Positions 33,301 to 40,425 of a stretch of DNA of 64,000 bases are shown here, piece after piece (the stretch's first letter is position 1; each line of letters opens with the position of its first letter). Below the pieces are notes generated by a model. That model had not been told where the DNA came from. It did not search any database and saw nothing but the letters and a program-made list of their open reading frames with translations. The translations under genes and the position numbers were made by a program. This DNA comes from HdN1 sp964473645 (GTDB taxonomy: Bacteria; Pseudomonadota; Gammaproteobacteria; Pseudomonadales; Ketobacteraceae), in the NCBI GenBank assembly GCA_964473645.1, contig CAYYPW010000016.1, positions 46,541 to 110,540 of the forward strand, written 5' to 3'.

Positions 33301-34945
33301 GGCGGGCACCTTGCAAGCCAGCCTGGCCATCGTCGACGCCGCTGGTAATCCGCAGCCTACCGACGCCCTAGAAATTACACTGCAAGACCAGGGCGAGCAA
33401 TGGCAGGCACATTACTCAAAAACGTTGTTGCTCAGTGGCGCCAGCACCCCTCTGGAATTACCTGCCGATGCGCGTAACGTGCAAGTGCGCCTTGATAATC
33501 AACCGCAAGCCTTGTTTTTATCTGCGCTTGACGACCTGCTGGAGTATCCATGGGGCTGTGTGGAACAGACGGCCAGTCGCTTGCTGCCGTTGAGCCTTGC
33601 CTATCCGATGCTCGCCGAACAAGCGGACCCGCGCGTGCGTGATCGCTTGCGGCTGGTGATCCAAAACAGTCGCTTACGGCTGGTACAAATGGCTGGCCCC
33701 AATGCCATGTTCAGCTGGTGGGGAGAAGAGGGCGGTGAAAACGCTTTTCTTACAGGATATGCCTATTACGCCGATTGGTACGCCAGTCGAGCATTAAATG
33801 TGTCATTGCCGGAAGACCATTGGCAACGCGTGCTCAACCTCTATAGCCTGCAAGCAGAAATAACGCCATTACTACATCGCGCATTGATTCTCTCGTTTGC
33901 CCGAGAAATGGGTTTGCCCATTGAAACCCTGTTAAAGGGATTGGCAGAGTCCCTGCAGAAAGCGGGCCCAGGTGAAGCTGTCGATGTCGAGGCGAGTGGC
34001 GACACCAGCTTGGTCTTTATGGCGCCAGAGTCCAAACTCGGGTTGGCTGCTGCACGTGTGTTGACGAGCACATTGGCCGCACGCTCTGGCGTAAGCTTGT
34101 CAGCGGAATTCACGCAGTCATTGAGCGAGGCTGAACAGGTATTGGCGAGCAGCACCCTGCCGTTTGCTCAGGGGTTGCGTTTGTACGCCGGTGCAGCAGA
34201 TGCTGCTCAAGTGGTCGCACTGTTTCAACAGCTGACACCGAATCATGCGACATTGGAGCGCGCATTGTTACTGACCTGGTTGCGCCGCCACCTGCTGGAA
34301 ACGGGCCAAGGCGAAGCGCCAACCCTGGCGCGAGACTGGAAGTCGACACAAGGATTGGCGGGAAGCCAGTACTGGCTGTGGCAGGCCGCGGCGCTGCCAA
34401 CAACGCTTGAGCTAGGCGGCGTTCCTGCCCAGCCGGTGGTCGCAACAATCACCTGGCAGGGTAACGACGCTTCTGCGAAAGATGCGCCCGTCACTATCAA
34501 ACGAAAATTATGGAAACTCCAATCTGGTGCGCAGCCACTTAGTTATAACGTAGAAGCGGTTACGAGTAACGAGGTAGCAAGCAACGCCTTGTACCTGGAT
34601 GAAATCGTAATTTCGACAACGGCCACGAAACCGCTCCGCTATGGCTTGCTGGAGATTCCGCTGCCACCCGGTGCCGACGTCGAACGCACAACCTGGGGGT
34701 TGATGATCAGTGGCCTCGGTGGCACCGAAGCCATGCCTCTCGAAAAAGCACGTCATGAACCCGGCCAGCTGTCCTATGCGGTACCGGTGGATAGCCTGCA
34801 AGGCGAAATTCGCCTGCGTCATCTGGTGCGTTTCTCGCAGAAGGGACGCTTCAGTTTGCCGCCAGCCCGTTATATGCCCATGTATGCACCGCGCCAGCAA
34901 GCCTATGAAGCTAATCCACCCTTATCGACCTTGATGGTGGAGTAA
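30305..34945 (+). CDS. magD: MagD, type II bacterial alpha-2-macroglobulin (YfaS-like)
   Basis: 1546-residue exported protein with a signal ending near CAAQA; a cysteine there could serve as a lipobox. A chain of macroglobulin MG domains is followed by the A2M region: YAFTDRPLYRPGDWVTFKVL, VSVVDEMIYALQPE, and TASWQPDLQTDAEGKAQFTF leading into FVMPDSLTRWRVTVRAIND. The thioester-domain region has YPWGCVEQTASRLLPL with C1085-V-E-Q1088, which fits the C-x-E-Q thioester consensus. Bacterial macroglobulins are thought to trap proteases that breach the outer membrane. A short TAQTT repeat (about residues 960-973) marks a variable linker. Confidence 0.92.
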   Translation: MRPSRYLFTPFMRWFCLLAVVLSCAAQANDEVNNSGYSPVVGEQFFLLSDSSFSSEEQARVRLEAPGRDYRRYNMEQYGGVDMRVYRLEKPLEFLKGQKNLHRILKEGNFKGEGISNTLAFLWDHWYSKSRRVMQRAFSYETRKQVTQEVPQLKMGEAIAAPTQYQVMPQFDPIPGVPMVAQFRYPLWEAKPIEPPKGVALAGSSSDFISVAPGNVYVPLGKLKPGLYLVEAIVGKYRATTVVFVSNTVAVTKIAGEELLVWTAHKTQEKSVANTKLLWTDGLGVLKQGNTDAQGLSRLAHTSPERSFVIGEDAEGGVFVAENFYYDSEIYDTKLYAFTDRPLYRPGDWVTFKVLGREFKNARDSVAPQMAPLTVVVLDANGTALQTLPLQYDSVSGTDGRFQLPENATAGGYELRLGYRDQQYSSAFRVADYIKPHFEISMTLSKADFKTAEPVTGTLALVYPDGRPVADARVQISLRAQQLSMVDNELQYLGQFPVELKTADLVADGDGKVALDLPAAEKPSRYLLTVFASDGAAYRVKTTKEILIERGATQYRLSSARNFTAANETVEFTIKAESRATNAPTQWEWVRLEDQSKETGSIESADGESSEHAFSVTFARPGTYTVNIRDTHDMLLGATGHAVSGDGVKSVPGTIEIVFDKREYSVGDVAEALVTFPEPVKEALLTLERDKVEATSLLSQPGAWLQAERLNDTQYRVRIPVETHFAPNLTFSVLYTKGNEYSFQNAGIRVPSPRIEIAVSTDKEVYQPGETVTVDLQTGLAGAAAPTRLTVSVVDEMIYALQPEIAPDIDAFFYHPRRNNVRTSASLSFISYDIALPASAMPPGQGNRSERGVKVLERPRREDIDTASWQPDLQTDAEGKAQFTFVMPDSLTRWRVTVRAINDAGVVGQRTHFMRSEKPLYLKWSGPKQFRHGDQPVMGLLAFNQSEQPIKAIFTAQLVTAQTTTAQTTTAQSSPHTQRNELELPRGVNYIPLDQIQAAAGTLQASLAIVDAAGNPQPTDALEITLQDQGEQWQAHYSKTLLLSGASTPLELPADARNVQVRLDNQPQALFLSALDDLLEYPWGCVEQTASRLLPLSLAYPMLAEQADPRVRDRLRLVIQNSRLRLVQMAGPNAMFSWWGEEGGENAFLTGYAYYADWYASRALNVSLPEDHWQRVLNLYSLQAEITPLLHRALILSFAREMGLPIETLLKGLAESLQKAGPGEAVDVEASGDTSLVFMAPESKLGLAAARVLTSTLAARSGVSLSAEFTQSLSEAEQVLASSTLPFAQGLRLYAGAADAAQVVALFQQLTPNHATLERALLLTWLRRHLLETGQGEAPTLARDWKSTQGLAGSQYWLWQAAALPTTLELGGVPAQPVVATITWQGNDASAKDAPVTIKRKLWKLQSGAQPLSYNVEAVTSNEVASNALYLDEIVISTTATKPLRYGLLEIPLPPGADVERTTWGLMISGLGGTEAMPLEKARHEPGQLSYAVPVDSLQGEIRLRHLVRFSQKGRFSLPPARYMPMYAPRQQAYEANPPLSTLMVE

Positions 34946-34946
34946 C

Positions 34947-36695
34947 GTGCTGCGTGCGTGGGCATCATTGCTGTTGAGTATGCTAGCGCAAGTCGCGTTC
35001 GGTGTAAGTGCGCCGAACGATGACTTGCAGCTTGCATTCGGCAGTGTTGCATCCGTGCAAGCAAATAACGCTTCGCCTGTATCGGCTCAATTGTGGCAAC
35101 TCGATTCGCAAGGCCGTAAGACACACGAGCAACCCCTGCCTCCCGAATTGACTACACCGCTAGGCAGTTTGTGGAAACTTTTCATTTTCGATTATCTGGT
35201 GACCCAACAGGTCGAAGAAAATCCATATACTTGTCGCGGGCAGCATCGCGATGAAGTGTACTGTTGTGATCCCGGACAAAGCATTACCCGTGATGAGGCA
35301 CTGGTAAAATCATGCGGTCTCTATTTCGCCCCTGAGCGCCTTGGTATAACGGAGAAATTGTGGCGCGAATATTGGTCTGTTGAGCGCGCGCCTGCATGGC
35401 TGCGTTCCCTGGATCAATTGCAAGCGGATACACAGGTCAGCGTACAGCAATTGCTGCAAGCGTTGGAGATTTTGCCTGCGCAAGCTGACGCGCGACGTAT
35501 TTTGTTGGATCGCAATTTGGCAGAGAATATTCTCAACACGTCTTCCGCCACGAGTGGCACCGCGCCTTTAGCGACTTATCTGGGTTCTCGCTTACGCATC
35601 AAAACCTGGAGCTGGCATCACCCGGCACAACCCACATTGCGTATTGGCGGTTTTGCCGGTTGGCTGACTGATGGCACACCCGTTTGGGCCAGCGCCAGCG
35701 GCACCAGTCAGCAGATATTGCAGCGTTTTGCGCCCGCACTCGAAAAATCGCTACCAACGACAGTAAGTATTGACCCTCAACCCTGTGTCGAGGTCGTGCT
35801 ATTCGATCGTTACCAGATAAAATCGATTACAAATAAAGATGGCGTCGCTTTGTCAAAACCAGGCGTCTTATCTGGGCGTTATAATGTAAGTTTTAAGAAT
35901 GGAAATAGCCTCGATATCGAAAGCGAGAACGACATTTTTCTTTTACCGCCGCCAACCTCTGGCGCAAGAAACTCTCAAAGTACCGATTTGCAGTTAGTCG
36001 CGCGCCTGTCACGCGAGGAATATATTGCTCGTGTTATCGATCGTGAAGCTGCGTCGACCCCGCCCGAAGCAGCCAAGGCGTTGGCCATCGTAGCGCGCAC
36101 CTATCTCCTGCAAAATGCAGCACGCTCCGGCGAATGCTTGCAGATTAACGACAGCAGTCACCATCAGCGTGTTTCCCCGCGACCTGCTACCCAGGCATCC
36201 CGTGCAATCGCTGAATGGACAACGGATTTAATTCTCGCCGGCTCTCTGGTGACGTATCATCAAACTGACAGTGCGCCGTCTAAATTCAGTTGGGCCCAGG
36301 CGCAAGTGCGGGCAGCTCAAGGTTGGCGTTTCGATGCCATGCTCGCAGCAGTGTTTCCGCGCAGCAATCTGGCGCGCTGGGATAACCCTGCCGTTCACTG
36401 CCAGGCCTTGCCCACTGCCGAGCAATGGCTACAGCAACAGCTACCACGCTGGCGTAAACAGCTCGATCAGCAGCCTGGTTATCAAGAAACACATCAGTTC
36501 AGCGTGTGTCGCCTGCAGGCAGGTAATCCCCATATCGATCGTCAGCGCAGGCAGATATATGCGCGCCGTTTACAGACCTTGCAAGATCGGCTGGATCTGA
36601 CGCACGAATATCTACACCTGGCCTTTGATGCGCATCCCGCCAGCCAGGATGAAATTTTTATCGAAACGCTGACGCGCCGCTTACTTTTGGATTGA
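34947..36695 (+). CDS. magE: MagE, DUF2300 (YfaQ-like) protein with SxxK and SpoIID-like regions
   Basis: 582 residues, GTG start 1 bp after the magD stop, signal sequence ending near GVSA. DUF2300 is the assigned family. The N-terminal half has LTTPLGSLWKLFIFDYLV, an S74-x-x-K77 motif like penicillin-binding proteins, then KSCGLYF at 121-127 and a KTW triad near 210, which could stand for the SxN and KTG motifs. The second half (about 345-480) resembles SpoIID: LSREEYIARVIDREAAST with a candidate catalytic Glu, then KALAIVARTYLLQNA. The enzymatic reading is my inference. It would place cell-wall enzymes beside MagD, as pbpC accompanies type I macroglobulins. Confidence 0.78.
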   Translation: MLRAWASLLLSMLAQVAFGVSAPNDDLQLAFGSVASVQANNASPVSAQLWQLDSQGRKTHEQPLPPELTTPLGSLWKLFIFDYLVTQQVEENPYTCRGQHRDEVYCCDPGQSITRDEALVKSCGLYFAPERLGITEKLWREYWSVERAPAWLRSLDQLQADTQVSVQQLLQALEILPAQADARRILLDRNLAENILNTSSATSGTAPLATYLGSRLRIKTWSWHHPAQPTLRIGGFAGWLTDGTPVWASASGTSQQILQRFAPALEKSLPTTVSIDPQPCVEVVLFDRYQIKSITNKDGVALSKPGVLSGRYNVSFKNGNSLDIESENDIFLLPPPTSGARNSQSTDLQLVARLSREEYIARVIDREAASTPPEAAKALAIVARTYLLQNAARSGECLQINDSSHHQRVSPRPATQASRAIAEWTTDLILAGSLVTYHQTDSAPSKFSWAQAQVRAAQGWRFDAMLAAVFPRSNLARWDNPAVHCQALPTAEQWLQQQLPRWRKQLDQQPGYQETHQFSVCRLQAGNPHIDRQRRQIYARRLQTLQDRLDLTHEYLHLAFDAHPASQDEIFIETLTRRLLLD

Positions 36696-36699
36696 CGTC

Positions 36700-37548
36700 A
36701 TGAAAAAAACACGAATACTTTTTGCTGGCCTCACCCTGCTTCCGTTTGCATCGATCGACGTTATTGCACAAGGAAATACCATCACCCTCGATACACCGCG
36801 CGCAGGCTGGCGCAGTGGCGAGCGTGACAACGCAGGTTATTCGCAGCCCGTCAGCTATCCTGCGTCGTCGGTGTCCAGTGCAGAAAATCAGTCGGATACT
36901 GCGCGCATTCGTGGCAGCATCGCCTCGACGCCAAAGACGACGGAGTCCTCCGAATCTGACCCTGCTCACAATAACGCTGCACCTGCGACGCTCATCGTGA
37001 ACGGCGTGTCCATGCCGCTTAAAATAGGCGAATCAGGTGAGTTTGATCGACCTTATGCGTTTCCCGGAGGTTCCAACAGCGTTGAAATACGTTCACCGGA
37101 TGGCAAGCAATCGCGTCGTGTGCAATTTTTTGATGGTGGCAAAGGCGGCACGCCAGCCAAGTTGCGCGTCGTTTTGTCATGGGACAGTGACAATACTGAT
37201 CTGGACTTGCATGTCGTCACGCCCGACGGTGGACACGCGTGGTATGGCGATCGAGCGTTGGCCAACGGTGGCGCAATCGACGTGGATGTTACAACGGGCT
37301 ATGGCCCTGAGATATTTGCCTCGCCCACACCATTGTCAGGACAATATTTGGTTTATGTGAATTACTTTGGCGGTGGCTATTCCCAGGATGATGAAAGTGA
37401 CACCCGTGATGCGGTCAAGCCGCTGACGATCGCCACCCTTACCGTGATTAGTGCCGAAGGTACGCCGGATGAAAAGCAGCAGTCGTTCAATGTACCCATG
37501 CGAGCGCCGGGGGAGCTGACGCTGGTGAAGGCGTTCAGTTATCCTTGA
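36700..37548 (+). CDS. magF: MagF, second DUF2135 (YfaP-like) exported protein
   Basis: 282 residues with a signal sequence ending near DVIAQ, the last gene of the mag operon, 4 bp after magE. DUF2135 block: LSWDSDNTDLDLHVVTPDGG, ANGGAIDVDVTTGYGPEIFA and GQYLVYVNYFGGGYSQDDES. It is clearly paralogous to MagA over the last 150 residues and diverged in the S/T/P-rich linker (about 55-95). Two paralogues flanking the operon suggest separate docking roles. Confidence 0.82.
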   Translation: MKKTRILFAGLTLLPFASIDVIAQGNTITLDTPRAGWRSGERDNAGYSQPVSYPASSVSSAENQSDTARIRGSIASTPKTTESSESDPAHNNAAPATLIVNGVSMPLKIGESGEFDRPYAFPGGSNSVEIRSPDGKQSRRVQFFDGGKGGTPAKLRVVLSWDSDNTDLDLHVVTPDGGHAWYGDRALANGGAIDVDVTTGYGPEIFASPTPLSGQYLVYVNYFGGGYSQDDESDTRDAVKPLTIATLTVISAEGTPDEKQQSFNVPMRAPGELTLVKAFSYP

Positions 37549-37565
37549 GGTGCTTCGAAGCACCT
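37548..37565 (+). terminator. Hairpin at the end of the mag operon
   Basis: A perfect 8-bp stem AGGTGCTT/AAGCACCT around CG, beginning at the magF stop codon. Without a T-run it may be a weak terminator or an mRNA-end protector; it separates the mag operon from rpsF. Confidence 0.45.
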
Positions 37566-37694
37566 ATTGGACAAAACCAACCCAATTCACAACACTCGAA
37601 CTAGCTTTTCACCCCCCACCTGACATACAATCCGCGATCCTTCGCCCCAGGGGCGCAGGTCTATACTTTTCAATCCACTCCTTGCCTTACTGTC

Positions 37695-37727
37695 ATGCCT
37701 CACTACTTCTATATGAGTGGCTGGCAT
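37695..37727 (+). promoter_or_regulatory. Hairpin in the rpsF leader, possible S6:S18 control element
   Basis: A two-part stem (ATGCC 37695-37699 with GGCAT 37723-37727, and CACT 37701-37704 with AGTG 37716-37719) lies 34 bp before rpsF. In many bacteria the rpsF leader binds the S6:S18 complex for feedback control. I could not match the known consensus in detail, so this is tentative. Confidence 0.3.
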
Positions 37728-37760
37728 CGCGCAGAAGGCTAAAACCCGTGAGGAGCTTTC

Positions 37761-38168
37761 ATGAGACATTACGAAGTCATATTCATGGTGCACCCTGACC
37801 AGAGCGAGCAAGTGCCTGGCATGGTTGAGCGCTACAAGAGCGCTATCACCGAAAACGGTGGCAAAATCCACCGTCTTGAAGACTGGGGCCGCCGCCAACT
37901 GGCTTACCCGATCGACAAAATCCACAAAGCCCACTACATCCTGATGAACATCGAATGCACGCAACCCGTGCTAGATGAACTCGCCACCAGCTTCCGCTAC
38001 AACGACGCCGTCATTCGTAACATGGTGCTGCGTAAAGATGAAGCGGTAACGGTTGAGTCGCCGATGGTCAAAGCGAACGACAAGCCTGAGCGTCGCCACT
38101 CTGCTCCGCAGCGTGATGATGTCGACGGTATTGACGGCGACGACACAGACGAGTCTGGCGACGAATAA
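37761..38168 (+). CDS. rpsF: Ribosomal protein S6
   Basis: 30S subunit protein S6, binding 16S rRNA with S18. 135 residues: MRHYEVIFMVHPDQSEQVPG, EDWGRRQLAYPIDKIHKAHY and LRKDEAVTVESPM are family blocks. The acidic tail (DDVDGIDGDDTDESGDE) matches species in which RimK-type glutamate addition extends S6, though that cannot be read from DNA. A strong GTGAGGAGC Shine-Dalgarno precedes it. First gene of rpsF-priB-rpsR-DUF2232-rplI. Confidence 0.97.
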   Translation: MRHYEVIFMVHPDQSEQVPGMVERYKSAITENGGKIHRLEDWGRRQLAYPIDKIHKAHYILMNIECTQPVLDELATSFRYNDAVIRNMVLRKDEAVTVESPMVKANDKPERRHSAPQRDDVDGIDGDDTDESGDE

Positions 38169-38193
38169 GTCGACAGACCGTAGAGGGTGACGC

Positions 38194-38517
38194 GTGGAAC
38201 ACAACACCATCACGCTCAGCGGCATTATTCTTGAAGTCAGCGACGTTAGAATCACGCCAGCCGGCATTCCCCATCGGCGGTTCCTGTTGGAACACCGGTC
38301 ACGGCAGGTAGAGGCAAATCACCCCCGAGAGGTGTTTTGCCGATTACCGGTCGAATTGAGAGGGGAGGCGGTGCGTACGGCGCAACCCCATCTGCAAGTG
38401 GGGGAACGCGTAGTAGTGGCAGGGTTCATCGATCGTTTTGGCTACAAAGACGAAGCTGCATCGCGATTCGTGCTCCACGCACAAACAGTTAAAACATCTT
38501 CGCCCGAGGGCAATTGA
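38194..38517 (+). CDS. priB: PriB primosomal replication protein N
   Basis: Single-strand-DNA-binding OB-fold protein that links PriA to DnaT during replication restart. 107 residues with a GTG start: EHNTITLSGIILEVSDVRIT, GIPHRRFLLEHRSRQVEANH and RVVVAGFIDRFGYKDEAASR. It sits between rpsF and rpsR as in E. coli. Confidence 0.9.
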   Translation: MEHNTITLSGIILEVSDVRITPAGIPHRRFLLEHRSRQVEANHPREVFCRLPVELRGEAVRTAQPHLQVGERVVVAGFIDRFGYKDEAASRFVLHAQTVKTSSPEGN

Positions 38518-38586
38518 AGCCACTGGTGGGATGATTTTAGAGGCAAATCGCTTCACGAGGCCGAGGGCCTCAATAGGAGAGTACTC

Positions 38587-38814
38587 ATGGCGCGTTTCTA
38601 TCGCCGCAGAAAATTCTGCCGTTTCACTGCAGAAGGTGTTCAAGAGATCGATTACAAAGATCTGGAACTGTTGAAAAACTACATCACTGAAACCGGCAAG
38701 ATCGTTCCCAGCCGCATTACTGGCACCAGCGCCAAGTATCAGCGTCAGTTGGCACAGGCGGTCAAGCGTGCACGTTTCATGTCGTTGCTGCCTTACACCG
38801 ATTCTCATAAATAA
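38587..38814 (+). CDS. rpsR: Ribosomal protein S18
   Basis: 30S protein S18, partner of S6. 75 residues: MARFYRRRKFCRFTAEG, IDYKDLELLKNYITETGKIV and KYQRQLAQAVKRARFMSLLP are typical, and the length is normal. Good Shine-Dalgarno (AGGAGAG). Confidence 0.97.
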   Translation: MARFYRRRKFCRFTAEGVQEIDYKDLELLKNYITETGKIVPSRITGTSAKYQRQLAQAVKRARFMSLLPYTDSHK

Positions 38815-38834
38815 GAGAGACGGTCGACCCGCAC

Positions 38835-39668
38835 ATGACTCGATTGGCCGCATGGATCATGGCATCGCCGCTGAATGCAGTACTGGCGACGCTACTTTTG
38901 GGCTTCTCGGGCATATTCGGGTGGGCAGCTGCGGTACCTGCCGCGTTGGTGGGGCTTCGAAAAGGGGCGCTGCATGGCGCCCTGCCATTGGCCGCTGCGT
39001 TTGGTATTGCAGTGTTCCATTGGAGTCAGGGCGAACTGACGTTGTTGGGTACCGTTCTCGCAACATGGGGCGGGGCTTTGGCATTGGGCGCAACGCGCAC
39101 TTTGCTGGTCTCGCTTCTGGTCACTGTCGGTATCACCGCGATTTTCGTGGCGGTGTTGCAAACGGTGGCCAGCTCTCAGCTTGCCGCGCTGTTTGAGCAA
39201 TATCAGCAAGTCATTGGCTCGCTGAACTCGTCCGGGGCCGGGGAATTTGCCAGCATGACGCAGGCGTTTTTCGCGCAACTGATGGGCATCTGGGTGGCAA
39301 CGAGCGCGATGGTGTCTGTCTTCATCGCCCGCTCCTTGCAGGCAAGATTATTTAACCCAGGTGGATTTCGACAGGAATTCCACGGCATGCGTTTGACGCC
39401 TTTGCTGGGCGCCCTGTGTGTTACGCCGCTTCTGTTGATACAGATGTGGCCTGCATCCGAACCGGTGGCCGGGCTGTTTTTACTGCCTGTGCTGATGGCG
39501 GGAGTGGCACTGGTGCATGGCATTGTTGGACGCAAAAAACTGGGCGCGCCGCCCTTGGTCATTATGTACCTGGGACTCGCGCTGATAGCGCCCGTGGTAA
39601 CGCCCGTGTTGCTGATTGCAGCATTGGCGGACAGTTTTTTCGATTTCAGAAACCGAATAGAGAGGTAA
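38835..39668 (+). CDS. DUF2232 multi-pass membrane protein
   Basis: 277 residues with about eight hydrophobic helices, DUF2232 type (YybS-like). The family often sits between rpsR and rplI in Pseudomonas-like genomes, with unknown function. A central soluble loop (about 113-145, LAALFEQYQQVIGSLNSSGA) separates two membrane bundles, and the C-terminus FFDFRNRIER follows the last helix. The rplI start is 5 bp after its stop, so the two are co-translated. Confidence 0.85.
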   Translation: MTRLAAWIMASPLNAVLATLLLGFSGIFGWAAAVPAALVGLRKGALHGALPLAAAFGIAVFHWSQGELTLLGTVLATWGGALALGATRTLLVSLLVTVGITAIFVAVLQTVASSQLAALFEQYQQVIGSLNSSGAGEFASMTQAFFAQLMGIWVATSAMVSVFIARSLQARLFNPGGFRQEFHGMRLTPLLGALCVTPLLLIQMWPASEPVAGLFLLPVLMAGVALVHGIVGRKKLGAPPLVIMYLGLALIAPVVTPVLLIAALADSFFDFRNRIER

Positions 39669-39673
39669 GTGTA

Positions 39674-40123
39674 ATGGAAGTTATTTTGCTCGCCAAAACC
39701 CGTAATCTGGGTAACCTGGGCGACCGCGTTAAAGTGAAAAATGGTTACGGCCGTAACTATCTGATTCCGCAAGGCAAGGCACTGCCTGCCAGCGAAGCCA
39801 ACATTAAAATGTTCGAAGAGCGTCGCGCGGAGCTTGAGCGTCAAGCGGCGGCTGAAGTCGATGGTGCAGCACAACGCGCTGCTAAGTTGGCCGAAATTGC
39901 GTCAATCACCGTGACTGCCAAAGCCGGTGATGAAGGCAAACTGTTCGGTTCTGTGGGCACGCGCGATATCGCGTCTGCCATCACCGAAGCTGGCTTGGCT
40001 GTGAAAAAAGCCGAAGTGTTGATGCCAAACGGTCCGATTCGCCATACGGGCGACTTCGTGATCGAAGTGCAATTGCACAGCGATGTGCGTGGCGAAATCA
40101 AGGTATCTGTCGTTCCCGAGTGA
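39674..40123 (+). CDS. rplI: Ribosomal protein L9
   Basis: 50S protein L9, 149 residues from ATG 39674: MEVILLAKTRNLGNLGDRVK, VKNGYGRNYLIPQGKALPAS, the long connecting helix EERRAELERQAAAEVDGAAQ and the C-terminal domain with KLFGSVGTRDIASAI. A much longer frame (from 39416) overlaps DUF2232 and is rejected. Confidence 0.97.
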   Translation: MEVILLAKTRNLGNLGDRVKVKNGYGRNYLIPQGKALPASEANIKMFEERRAELERQAAAEVDGAAQRAAKLAEIASITVTAKAGDEGKLFGSVGTRDIASAITEAGLAVKKAEVLMPNGPIRHTGDFVIEVQLHSDVRGEIKVSVVPE

Positions 40124-40140
40124 TCGGTGATGATATTACC

Positions 40141-40204
40141 TGTCAGGGCATTACTGCCCTGACACCCGAAAAGGGAGCCGTGGGAAACCGCTGGCTCCCT
40201 TTTT
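40141..40204 (+). terminator. Tandem hairpins ending the rpsF-rplI operon
   Basis: A perfect 10-bp stem (40141-40150 with 40155-40164) is followed by a second stem AAGGGAGCC (40171-40179)/GGCTCCCTT (40193-40201) running into five T. The second is a standard intrinsic terminator. The remaining 220 bp up to dnaB hold no gene I can see and should contain the dnaB promoter. Confidence 0.8.
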
Positions 40205-40425
40205 GTTTAAAGGCACAAATTTACTCAGCAGCATTCATTAATTTTAGGATAGGCATTTGGGGTGGTATCCAGCCATTGAACGGATTCAGAACGCCTCACT
40301 GCGCTGCCACGAGTCAGCCAATCTAAATCTGTAAGGTGTGATAATCCTTGGTTGCGCCTGCGAATAAACAGGCTTTCTAGGTTAAACTAAGGCCATCCTG
40401 TTGAACCCGCGAGTAATTTCTTCAC

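Noticed and set aside
39416..39673. Long N-terminal extension of rplI
   Set aside because: Would overlap the DUF2232 gene by about 250 bp; L9 homology starts exactly at ATG 39674.
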